49,959 nucleotides of DNA, taken from contig JAIRXF010000018.1 of NCBI GenBank assembly GCA_031268405.1, positions 1 to 49,959 of the forward strand. Direction: 5' to 3'. How positions within the stretch are numbered: the first letter of the stretch is position 1; every line of letters starts with the position of its first letter. The position numbers and the translations under genes are program-made. The notes under the pieces were generated by a model that saw only the letters and a program-made list of their open reading frames with translations, was not told the origin of the DNA and did no database searches. This document shows, one piece after another, positions 34,265 to 41,820 of this stretch. Source of the stretch: Oscillospiraceae bacterium. Lineage in GTDB: Bacteria; Bacillota; Clostridia; Oscillospirales; Acutalibacteraceae.

Positions 34265-34780
34265 ATGAAAAAAGCAAAAATAATGATAGCTAATAGGCAG
34301 AAAAAAGTAAAAGTTCCTGTTGGTTTGCGTTTGTTGGTACGTAAGTGTTGCATTGCGGTTTTGACTATGGAGAATTTTGAAACTTGTGCTGTTATAGATG
34401 TATCTTTTGTAGATAACAATGAGATATTGTTTCTTAACAAGAAATACCGTAAAAAAGATTCATTTACTGATGTTTTATCTTTTCCATTAATTGAAGGCGA
34501 TGTTTGCGACAAAGATCCAAAAAGCGGAGAATTTTTATTGGGTGATATAGTAATTTCACTGGAACAGGCTGTGGCTCAAGCGGCAAGGTATGTTCACAGC
34601 TTGCAGAGAGAAGTTGCTTATCTCACGGTGCATTCTGTGTTGCATCTGATTGGGTACACACACGAGGAAAGTTCAATAAAAAAGCTTCGCATGAGAGAAA
34701 AAGAAGAAACAATTATGGCTAGATTAGGTTTGGCCAGTACTTGCAGTTATGTTGTCGACGAGTTTTTGAATACCCAATAA
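34265..34780 (+). CDS. ybeY: Endoribonuclease YbeY (16S rRNA maturation)
   Basis: A metal-dependent RNase that trims the 3' end of 16S rRNA and takes part in ribosome quality control. It has 171 residues. The zinc-binding HxxxHxxxxxH motif is at H123, H127 and H133 (TVHSVLHLIGYTHEE). The upstream DVLSFPL and GDIVISLEQA blocks also fit. ATG 34265 follows GGAGGAG. In many Firmicutes ybeY lies beside era and dgkA; here it is followed by a Sua5-type gene. Confidence 0.95.
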   Translation: MKKAKIMIANRQKKVKVPVGLRLLVRKCCIAVLTMENFETCAVIDVSFVDNNEILFLNKKYRKKDSFTDVLSFPLIEGDVCDKDPKSGEFLLGDIVISLEQAVAQAARYVHSLQREVAYLTVHSVLHLIGYTHEESSIKKLRMREKEETIMARLGLASTCSYVVDEFLNTQ

Positions 34781-34869
34781 TAAGTAAAGGGTATAAATTA
34801 AGATTTTGTTGAATTTAAATTCGGTAAAACTTCATTTATGCCTTTACTTGTATATCGAAAGATTAAACC

Positions 34870-35841
34870 ATGAAAACGATGATTTTATGCGAAAAAGATT
34901 TATTAAAAGCTGCAGAATTATTAAGATTAGGGCAGGTAGTGGCTATTCCAACAGAGACTGTTTATGGTTTGGCTGCGAATGCGTTTGATTATTCTGCCGT
35001 CAAAAGTATTTTTAAAATTAAAAATAGAACCGCACAAAACCCTTTAACGATTCATGTTTGTTCGTTGGAGCAAGTCTTCGATTTGGTCAAAGATTTTACA
35101 AACATTGCTAGGAAGTTGGCAAATGAATTCTGGCCCGGGCCTCTGACAATGGTTTTGCCAAAGTCGAATTTAGTGCCAAGCATCGTTACGGCTGGATCTG
35201 ACTTTGTTGCCATTAGATTTCCTTCAAATAATTTAGCAAAAATGCTCATAAAAACTATTGGTTTTCCTGTTGTAGCATCTTCTGCAAATATTTCTGGCAA
35301 ACCAAGTTCTACGAAAGTTCCCCATGTTTTAAACGACTTTGATGGAAAAATAGCTGCTGTTTTAGACGGAGGAGAATGTTGCTTTGGCTTGGAATCAACT
35401 ATAGTTTTTTTAGATTCAAACAATCAAAAAATTTTAAGACAAGGTGTTATCAAAAAAGAGGATATTGAAAAAATTATAGGGAAAACGGTATCTAATTTGT
35501 ATCAAAATGTCAAATGTAAACACTATTCGACAAACGCAAAACTTATAATTATTCCTTCTAATAAATCTTTATACGTAGATTACGTGAATTCTTACGCTGA
35601 TGTTTCGTCATCTGGAGCACTGTGTTATGACGAAGATTTAGAAGATTTGAAAATTTTTTCAGTGAGTTATGGTGGCGAGAGAGATTTTGTTTCTCAATCA
35701 AGAAAAATATTTTCCGCTCTTCGCGAGCTAGATTTACATAGCAACATAAAAACAATATATGCTAGGTGTGACCGTGAAAGCAGTTCGGGAGCTGTTTTTG
35801 ACAGAATACATGAAGCTTGCGATAAAATACAAAGACTTTAA
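34870..35841 (+). CDS. ywlC: L-threonylcarbamoyladenylate synthase, Sua5/YwlC type
   Basis: It makes threonylcarbamoyl-AMP, the first step of the t6A37 modification in ANN-decoding tRNAs. The protein has 323 residues, so it is the two-domain Sua5 form. The YrdC domain shows AIPTETVYGLAANA near 22-35, KNRTAQNPLTIHV, FWPGPLTMVL and PVVASSANISGKPSS near 137-151. A C-terminal Sua5 domain begins with KHYSTNAKL, near residue 217. ATG 34870 has little Shine-Dalgarno; ATG 34879 is an alternative. The partners TsaB, TsaD and TsaE are not in this window. Confidence 0.95.
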   Translation: MKTMILCEKDLLKAAELLRLGQVVAIPTETVYGLAANAFDYSAVKSIFKIKNRTAQNPLTIHVCSLEQVFDLVKDFTNIARKLANEFWPGPLTMVLPKSNLVPSIVTAGSDFVAIRFPSNNLAKMLIKTIGFPVVASSANISGKPSSTKVPHVLNDFDGKIAAVLDGGECCFGLESTIVFLDSNNQKILRQGVIKKEDIEKIIGKTVSNLYQNVKCKHYSTNAKLIIIPSNKSLYVDYVNSYADVSSSGALCYDEDLEDLKIFSVSYGGERDFVSQSRKIFSALRELDLHSNIKTIYARCDRESSSGAVFDRIHEACDKIQRL

Positions 35842-35905
35842 AGTGATTTACAATAAACAATAACAATTTTTACAGCGAGGAAGTTTAAAAATAATTTAGC
35901 AAATT

Positions 35906-36073
35906 ATGGAACTAGCGAAACCAGTAAAAAGAGAAATAAAATCTCAAGACCACGATGTTGTTTAGTATGTCCGCCTTGTCACAAATTTTGAAAACGAAAA
36001 ATTTTATTTGAATAGCAATATTATAAGGGAAAATTCTTTAAAATGGCTTATAAAAATTCAAAGGATATTGTAA
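35906..36073 (+). pseudogene. Possible gene remnant with an in-frame stop
   Basis: Within the 414-nt gap before gpr, an ATG at 35906 opens a 19-codon frame that meets TAG (35963-35965) and then stays open for 35 codons to TAA. The part after the stop reads YVRLVTNFENEKFYL..., with protein-like composition. I do not recognise it and there is no Shine-Dalgarno. rpsT is often upstream of gpr in Firmicutes, but this is not rpsT. The rest of the gap is AT-rich and empty. Confidence 0.25.
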
Positions 36074-36255
36074 TTAAAAATACTTTACCTTTCTAAATTA
36101 ATTGATGAAAGAAAGCATTGAATATATTTTAAATATTCTAAAAATTTAAGCATATGTGAAGATTAAATGTAAACAATTTATGAAAGATATTGTATTAAAA
36201 ATGCAAAAAATCAATAAAATTCTTCAAAAGGAATTTGCGATTGGGAGCGAATAAA

Positions 36256-37146
36256 ATGTTTTCCAGGACTGATCTTGCGCTTGAAACAAAAGGAAGTATG
36301 GAAGGTGAAATAGAGGGAGTTGAATTCGAAGAGAAAAAACTTAAAAAATTGACGATAACAAAAATAAACATCAAGACGCCACAAGCGGCAAAAAGTATTG
36401 GAAAACCAATGGGTAAATATGTAACAGTAGAAGTGCCGATCCTTTCTGATAACAGCGAAGATTTTGAAATTAATGTAAAAGTTATATCCGATCAAATGAA
36501 AAAGTTGATTCCTTCGACTGGGTTGGTTTTGGTTATTGGGCTTGGAAATTCCAGCATTACCCCAGATTCTTTAGGCCCAAAAACTATTAAAACAGTTATT
36601 GCAACCAGACATATAGAAAAAGAAATTTCTAAATTTTTCAGCAGTAATTTGCGTTCAGTTGCAGCGTTGGCTCCGGGGGTTTTGGGGCAAACCGGAATTG
36701 AGATTGTAGAAATTTTAAAAAGCCTTGCTCGAAAAATAGGACCAAAATGTGTGATAGTTGTAGATGCTTTGGCTTCTGAACAGGCAAAGCGTTTGGGACG
36801 AGCGATCCAAATCTCTGACACCGGAATATCTCCGGGATCTGGAGTTGGCAATTCACGACCCTTAATAGATGAAAAAACAATAGGTGTACCAATAATAAGC
36901 GTTGGTATACCTATGGTTGTTGATGCTCAAAGTCTTGCTGTTGACCTTATGGATTTATCAAGTCAAGAAGAAATAGAACAAATACAAGAAAAAATAAACC
37001 CGCAAGGTGCTTGCATGATGGTAACGCCACGCGATATAGATGTTTTAATCGAAAGAGCTTCTAATTTGTTATCATCTTCAATAAATCTTGCCCTTCACCC
37101 GAATTTCGATTTTAAAGATCTTAAACTGCTTAGCGAGCAAATTTGA
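36256..37146 (+). CDS. gpr: Spore germination protease GPR
   Basis: GPR degrades the small acid-soluble proteins that coat spore DNA when a spore germinates. The protein has about 296 residues. It shows the SRTDLALE N-terminus, VIGLGNSSITPDSLGP near 93-108, a TRHI block, APGVLGQTGIE near 138-148, VVDALASEQAKRLG and the very conserved QISDTGISPGSGVGNSRP, then VPIISVGIPMVVDA. The start is uncertain: ATG 36256 follows GGGAG by 8 nt; TTG 36241 follows AAAGGA and would add five residues. In either case the self-cleaved propeptide found before RTDLA in B. subtilis is nearly missing. spoIIP follows 78 nt downstream, the classic arrangement. Confidence 0.93.
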   Translation: MFSRTDLALETKGSMEGEIEGVEFEEKKLKKLTITKINIKTPQAAKSIGKPMGKYVTVEVPILSDNSEDFEINVKVISDQMKKLIPSTGLVLVIGLGNSSITPDSLGPKTIKTVIATRHIEKEISKFFSSNLRSVAALAPGVLGQTGIEIVEILKSLARKIGPKCVIVVDALASEQAKRLGRAIQISDTGISPGSGVGNSRPLIDEKTIGVPIISVGIPMVVDAQSLAVDLMDLSSQEEIEQIQEKINPQGACMMVTPRDIDVLIERASNLLSSSINLALHPNFDFKDLKLLSEQI

Positions 37147-37224
37147 GAGATTCCATCGTTTTAATTATCATAAAATTTAAAATCTAGCCATAGATATGCT
37201 TTTGAGATATTTGGGAGAAAGGAT

Positions 37225-38322
37225 GTGAAATTTTTGAAATTAAAAAACAAATTTGCAACCTTGATTTCGAGTTTTTGTGCTGTTTTGGCTACATCGTGTT
37301 TTGCATTTCGCACGCCAAGTATATTTAAAACCATTAGTTGCGATTTGGGAGTTATGGCAGCAAAAACTGTTTTTTCAAATGGAAATAGTGATAGTTTAGC
37401 TCAAGATTCTTTAGAAGAAAATAAAAATACCAATACAGGTTCTTCTGAAAATGAAAATGCACAAAGCGGCGACAATAAACCAGATTCACAATCAGCAAAA
37501 GAGCAACCAGATCCAGAAGAAGCCGAGCGTCATAAAAATGAAAAAACTTATAAAATAACAGAAAGTCAGTGTAAATCAGGTGGAGAGAAATATGAAAATT
37601 TTTATTTTAAAAATGGAACAAATCACAAAATTAATGTGCTGGAAGAATTAAAAAAACCTCTAAAAATTAAAGTAGCTAAAGATGGAACGCCACAAGTTTT
37701 AATTGTTCACACTCACACCAGCGAAGCTTATATGCTGAAAGATTATGGTTTTTATTACGAAAGTTACAATCCAAGATCGTCGAATAACGCTCGCAATGTA
37801 GTGGCGGTCGGAGAAGAGATTAAAAATGGACTAATGGAAAGGGGCATTAATACCATTCACGATCAAACCCCACACGATAGCCCAAGCTATAACGGTTCAT
37901 ACAATAGATCAGCAGAAACTATAAAGGGGTATTTAAAAGAATTTCCGTCCATAAATGTTGTGCTTGACATTCACCGCGATTCGATGGGAGGCATAAAGCC
38001 AACTTTTTTGTACAACGGGGAAAAGGCTGCTCAAATTATGCTTCTTGTGGGATGCGACAGAAATAATTCCAAAGATTTTCCTGATTGGAAAGAAAATCTT
38101 TCGTTTGCACTTAAACTTCAAAAGACAGCAGAAGACACTTTTCCAAATATGACGCGCCCTATGACTTTGGAATATGTAAGATACAACATGAATTTAACTC
38201 CTGCATCCTTGCTTATAGAAGTTGGTACGGAATTAAATACGGTTAAAGAAGCTTGTACTACGGGCAGATTATTAGCTAAATCAACGGCGAAGGTGATTGA
38301 TAGTTTGCAAGAAGCAGATTAA
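37225..38322 (+). CDS. spoIIP: Stage II sporulation protein P
   Basis: SpoIIP is a membrane-anchored peptidoglycan amidase and endopeptidase that works with SpoIID and SpoIIM to drive forespore engulfment. The protein has 365 residues. An N-terminal hydrophobic anchor or signal is at about 10-28, then a Ser/Asn/Glu-rich linker (52-110). The catalytic domain has VHTHTSEAY (161-169), the zinc-ligand motif DIHRDS (248-253) and the EVGTELNT block near 330. GTG 37225 follows GGGAGAAAGG. Its position after gpr is conserved across Clostridia and Bacilli. spoIID and spoIIM are not in this window. Confidence 0.94.
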   Translation: MKFLKLKNKFATLISSFCAVLATSCFAFRTPSIFKTISCDLGVMAAKTVFSNGNSDSLAQDSLEENKNTNTGSSENENAQSGDNKPDSQSAKEQPDPEEAERHKNEKTYKITESQCKSGGEKYENFYFKNGTNHKINVLEELKKPLKIKVAKDGTPQVLIVHTHTSEAYMLKDYGFYYESYNPRSSNNARNVVAVGEEIKNGLMERGINTIHDQTPHDSPSYNGSYNRSAETIKGYLKEFPSINVVLDIHRDSMGGIKPTFLYNGEKAAQIMLLVGCDRNNSKDFPDWKENLSFALKLQKTAEDTFPNMTRPMTLEYVRYNMNLTPASLLIEVGTELNTVKEACTTGRLLAKSTAKVIDSLQEAD

Positions 38323-38349
38323 TTTAGTTTGATCAAGAGGGACGTAAAA

Positions 38350-38694
38350 ATGAGAATCATAGGTCTTAAATCTAGAAAAAAGGGAAGAAAATTAATTTTT
38401 ACTTTAATGTTTTTATTACTTTTTTCTTTTCTTATTTTGGGATTAATTGTGGTTGATAGAAATACAAGATTAATAGGATTTGGAGATGAATCCTCTTTTT
38501 TAGAGATTGCAGATATAAAACCCAGTGAACATGGTCTTACACTTACCTTATTGGGTGATGATTATTTCGCTGATTGTTTGCCTATATACGAATTTTCCGA
38601 AAAGATTGCTGAGGAAGTTGTTATATTAAGTGACAACGTAGTTTTATTTGTTTTAAATTTTATAAATAATATTTCAAATCTTACATTTGTGTGA
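38350..38694 (+). CDS. Small single-pass membrane protein, unknown function
   Basis: A 114-residue protein with a basic cytoplasmic N-terminus (SRKKGRK), one strong membrane helix at about 18-38 and an extracytoplasmic remainder of about 75 residues with no cysteine pairs or enzyme motif. ATG 38350 is chosen because AGAGGGA precedes it by 7 nt; TTG 38329 is open upstream. It follows spoIIP by 27 nt and is probably cotranscribed, so a sporulation-linked role is possible but only by position. Confidence 0.7.
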   Translation: MRIIGLKSRKKGRKLIFTLMFLLLFSFLILGLIVVDRNTRLIGFGDESSFLEIADIKPSEHGLTLTLLGDDYFADCLPIYEFSEKIAEEVVILSDNVVLFVLNFINNISNLTFV

Positions 38695-38764
38695 AAATTT
38701 ATCAAAGAGAAACTGCGAATTAACAGTGTAAGTTTGAGTTTTTGACTATTAAAATGCAGTAGTA

Positions 38765-39868
38765 TCAAACATTAAATCTAAATAAAACAACATCGCCATC
38801 TTTAACCACATATTCCTTTCCTTCTGATCTGATTAACCCTTTTTCTTTTGCATTTGCAAAAGAGCCACATTCCACAAGTTTTTCCCAGAATATAATCTCC
38901 GCTCTTATAAATCCGCGTTCAATATCGCTGTGAATTTTACCAGCTGCTTGAGGTGCTTTTGTTCCGTTTTTGATGGTCCAAGCGCGTACTTCTGGTTTAC
39001 CTGCTGTTAAAAATGATATTAGTCCCAAAAGTTTATAGCACGCAGATACTAGCCGATCTAACGATGATTGAGAAAGACCCAAATCTCTCAAAAAAACTTG
39101 TTTTTCATCATCTTCCATATCGGAGATTTGCATTTCAAGTTCTGCACATATCGGTAAAACCATTGAGTTTGAATTTTTAGCAATTAACTCCATTTTTTTA
39201 TACAATTCTGAATTTTTTATACCATTTAAAAAATCCTTCTCACTAAGATTTGCCGCATAAATAACGGGCTTATTGGTCAAAAGATTTAATTCTTCTATTG
39301 CATTAGTTGTATTCAAATCTTTTTCTGTATCAAAAAGTCTAGCGGGTTTTCCCGTTTCCAAAAATTTTTTTAATTCATTAAGTAATCCTGCATTATTCTC
39401 TGAAACCTTATTATTTTTACTGCCAACTTTTTTAAATCGACTAATTCTACGCTCTAAAACTTCTATATCAGAGAATATGAGCTCCATTTCTACGGTTTCG
39501 ATGTCAGATTCTGGGTTTACTTTTCCATTCACATGAATAATATTATCATCCTGAAAACACCTGACCACGTGCAAAATTGCGTCGCATTCATGTATATTCG
39601 ACAAAAACTTATTACCAAGACCTTCCCCTTTGGAAGCTCCCTTTACAAGTCCAGCGATGTCAAAAAATTTAACGGTAGCATTAGTTATTTTTTTGGGATT
39701 ATATATTCTGGAAAGCGAATTGAGTCGCTTGTCTGGAACAGCTACAACACCCACGTTGGGTTCGATTGTGCAAAATGGAAAATTTTCAGATTGTATACTG
39801 GAATTTGTGATAGCGTTAAAAAGCGTACTTTTTCCTACGTTTGGTAAACCAACAATTCCAAGTTTCAT
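38765..39868 (-). CDS. ychF: YchF/OLA1-type P-loop ATPase
   Basis: A universally conserved ribosome-associated Obg-family protein that prefers ATP. It has 367 residues. The P-loop GLPNVGKST is at 6-14, ENFPFCTIEPNVG follows, then the switch II segment DIAGLVKGASKGEGLGN near 66-82. The C-terminal TGS domain contains AWTIKNGTKAPQAAGKIHSD and ends KDGDVVLFRFNV. ATG 39866-39868 follows GAGG; a GTG at 39880 is too close to it. It is the last gene of the rodA-rplI-ychF group. Confidence 0.97.
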   Translation of the reverse strand: MKLGIVGLPNVGKSTLFNAITNSSIQSENFPFCTIEPNVGVVAVPDKRLNSLSRIYNPKKITNATVKFFDIAGLVKGASKGEGLGNKFLSNIHECDAILHVVRCFQDDNIIHVNGKVNPESDIETVEMELIFSDIEVLERRISRFKKVGSKNNKVSENNAGLLNELKKFLETGKPARLFDTEKDLNTTNAIEELNLLTNKPVIYAANLSEKDFLNGIKNSELYKKMELIAKNSNSMVLPICAELEMQISDMEDDEKQVFLRDLGLSQSSLDRLVSACYKLLGLISFLTAGKPEVRAWTIKNGTKAPQAAGKIHSDIERGFIRAEIIFWEKLVECGSFANAKEKGLIRSEGKEYVVKDGDVVLFRFNV

Positions 39869-39933
39869 ATTCTTCCTCACAAGTTCTATTTTAGTTTGTT
39901 ATACGTTTTTTATTGATTTTTATTAGAATTATC

Positions 39934-40389
39934 TTAACAAGAAACTTCTTGTTTTACTTCAACGTAGATTTTTGTAGAAATGTTGGGCCAAATTTTAATT
40001 TCACATTCGTGTGTTCCAACAGATTTTATATTTTTTGGCACGTTTATTTTCTTTTTATCTACAATAACATTATAGATTTTTTCTATCTCTGATGCAATTT
40101 GACTGGCTGTTACGGATCCAAAAATTTTCCCTTCTTTTGATGCTTTAATGAAAACAACGACACTTTTTTTGTGAAGTTGTTTAGAAACTTCCTTAGCGTT
40201 AGCTTCTTTTTTTTGCATTTTACGTTCATCTGATTCCTTCGAAGCTTTAAGTTCCACTATGTTTTGTTTTTCCGCTTTTATTGCCAATTTTCTTGGTATT
40301 AGAAAATTTTTTGCATAGCCATCGGATACATTCAGTAGGTCATTTTTTTTTCCATTACCCTTTACATCTTTTAAAAGTATTACCTGCAT
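39934..40389 (-). CDS. rplI: Ribosomal protein L9
   Basis: Large-subunit protein L9, which binds 23S rRNA domain V and helps keep the reading frame. The 151-residue protein has MQVILLKDVKGNGKKNDLLNVSDGYAKNFLIP at its N-terminus, a long central helix and the GKIFGSVTASQIA block near 89. ATG 40387-40389 is preferred over the in-frame GTG at 40401, which overlaps the GAGGAG Shine-Dalgarno. It lies between rodA and ychF. The usual neighbours rpsR and dnaB are absent. Confidence 0.96.
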   Translation of the reverse strand: MQVILLKDVKGNGKKNDLLNVSDGYAKNFLIPRKLAIKAEKQNIVELKASKESDERKMQKKEANAKEVSKQLHKKSVVVFIKASKEGKIFGSVTASQIASEIEKIYNVIVDKKKINVPKNIKSVGTHECEIKIWPNISTKIYVEVKQEVSC

Positions 40390-40445
40390 AAATTTAATCA
40401 CTCCTCTTCAAATATTATAATTAAATTCAATTTACAGCATATTTT

Positions 40446-41630
40446 TCAAGGATTCTGATCTTTTTGTTTTTCACTCAAAACTATAATATTTTTGTCTAAA
40501 GTCACCATATCTCCGTCGGTTTTTCTAGAAAACACGCTTTGAACCACTCCTAATCCGAGGTATAAACACATTGCTGAGGATCCACCGGAACTATAAAACG
40601 GCAAGGTTAAACCCATTACTGGCAACAAACTCAAGCACATGCCTATATTAAAAATCGTTTGAAACAATACTAAGCCAAAGAAACCAAAACACATGTATGA
40701 CCCCAAACTATCACAAGAATCTCTAGCTATTTTGAGCGTTCTAAAAATTAAAACCAATAAAGAAATCACAACTAACATGCATCCAATAAAACCCAATTCT
40801 TCTCCTGCGGCGGAAAAAATAAAATCACTCTCTTGTACAGGGACGATATCGCACCCGGTTCGAGGACCCTTGAATAGCCCGTACCCAAAAATTTTTCCAG
40901 AGCCAATAGAAATTTTGCCCTGTATTTGCTGAAAACCTATATCAAGAGCGTAGTCTTCGAGATTAATTAATGCTGTTATGCGTTTTTTTTGATACTCTGA
41001 TAAAACAAACCTCCAGGCTATTGGAATTATCATAAAAATACTCAAAAATACACCGATAAAATATCTCATTTGTATACCCGCCATGAAACAAACGACAAGA
41101 AAAATGCAAACAAAAATAATCGCGGCACCGTCGTCCCCTTGAAAATGAGAAATAACAACCGGTATCACAAGGTGGCCACCGAGCAACATTATTTGACCAA
41201 AAGATTTCATTAAATTATTTTTTTTAAGGTAGTTTAAGTGTGTTGCGAGTGTTATGATGAACCCTATCTTTGCAAGTTCAGAAGGCTGAAAAGTCACACC
41301 CGGTAGCTTGATCCAAGCTTTGGCGTTAACCCCCGATGCACCTTCTATTGCAATGCCAAAAAATAGAGCGTAAAGTAAAAAACCCATACACAAAATAGCT
41401 GTTATTTTCCAGTGTTTTTCAAGAAGATGATAATCTAGTTCTCCAAGAAATACTGCGCCAATATATCCAAAAATTATTGCGGTTGCTTGATTTTTAAAAA
41501 AATCTGTTCCACTTCTAGATACACTAAACATCAAAACAAGGCAATAAGAAGACATAAACAGTGATGTTATCCAAAAAACAGCATCATATTTTTTAAAATA
41601 ATCTTTCACAGCAATAAAAAAAGCTGGCAT
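40446..41630 (-). CDS. rodA: SEDS-family peptidoglycan polymerase RodA
   Basis: The second SEDS protein of the window, 394 residues and about ten membrane helices. It carries KAWIKLPGVTFQPSELAK near 104-121, GDDGAAIIF near 163, a QESDFIFSAAGEELGF block near 266 and TLPFYSSGGSSAM near 342, the YSSGG form being typical of RodA rather than FtsW. RodA polymerises glycan for lateral wall growth with MreB, MreC and a class B PBP, none of which is in the window. ATG 41628-41630 follows AAAGGGG. The gene heads the rodA-rplI-ychF group and is divergent from recD2. Confidence 0.92.
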   Translation of the reverse strand: MPAFFIAVKDYFKKYDAVFWITSLFMSSYCLVLMFSVSRSGTDFFKNQATAIIFGYIGAVFLGELDYHLLEKHWKITAILCMGFLLYALFFGIAIEGASGVNAKAWIKLPGVTFQPSELAKIGFIITLATHLNYLKKNNLMKSFGQIMLLGGHLVIPVVISHFQGDDGAAIIFVCIFLVVCFMAGIQMRYFIGVFLSIFMIIPIAWRFVLSEYQKKRITALINLEDYALDIGFQQIQGKISIGSGKIFGYGLFKGPRTGCDIVPVQESDFIFSAAGEELGFIGCMLVVISLLVLIFRTLKIARDSCDSLGSYMCFGFFGLVLFQTIFNIGMCLSLLPVMGLTLPFYSSGGSSAMCLYLGLGVVQSVFSRKTDGDMVTLDKNIIVLSEKQKDQNP

Positions 41631-41673
41631 AATAAACCCCTTTAGATGCGTCACAACTCAATCACACAAGTTA

Positions 41674-41702
41674 ATTGTAATTGCAAAACTTCAAACTTTC
41701 AA
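41674..41702 (-). promoter_or_regulatory. Probable sigma-A promoter for rodA-rplI-ychF
   Basis: On the minus strand TTGAAA (complement 41697-41702) and TACAAT (complement 41674-41679) are 17 nt apart. The leader is about 37 nt. The same two hexamers, with the same spacing, form the divergent recD2 promoter 60 nt away. Confidence 0.65.
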
Positions 41703-41761
41703 CACTAAAAGCAAATCCTTTTAAAAATCAATTATTTTTTATTTCCAAAGAAATTTTAGCA

Positions 41762-41790
41762 TTGAAAAAAAGTCACCATGGTATTACAAT
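41762..41790 (+). promoter_or_regulatory. Probable sigma-A promoter for recD2-murE
   Basis: TTGAAA (41762-41767) and TACAAT (41785-41790) are 17 nt apart. The transcript would begin near 41797, only about 24 nt before ATG 41821. Confidence 0.65.
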
Positions 41791-41820
41791 CGTACTGTAA
41801 ATCGACGCCGTATTACATAT

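Noticed and set aside
34806..34988. 60-residue ORF overlapping the start of the Sua5-type gene
   Set aside because: It is out of frame with a well-conserved gene and has no Shine-Dalgarno or recognised domain.
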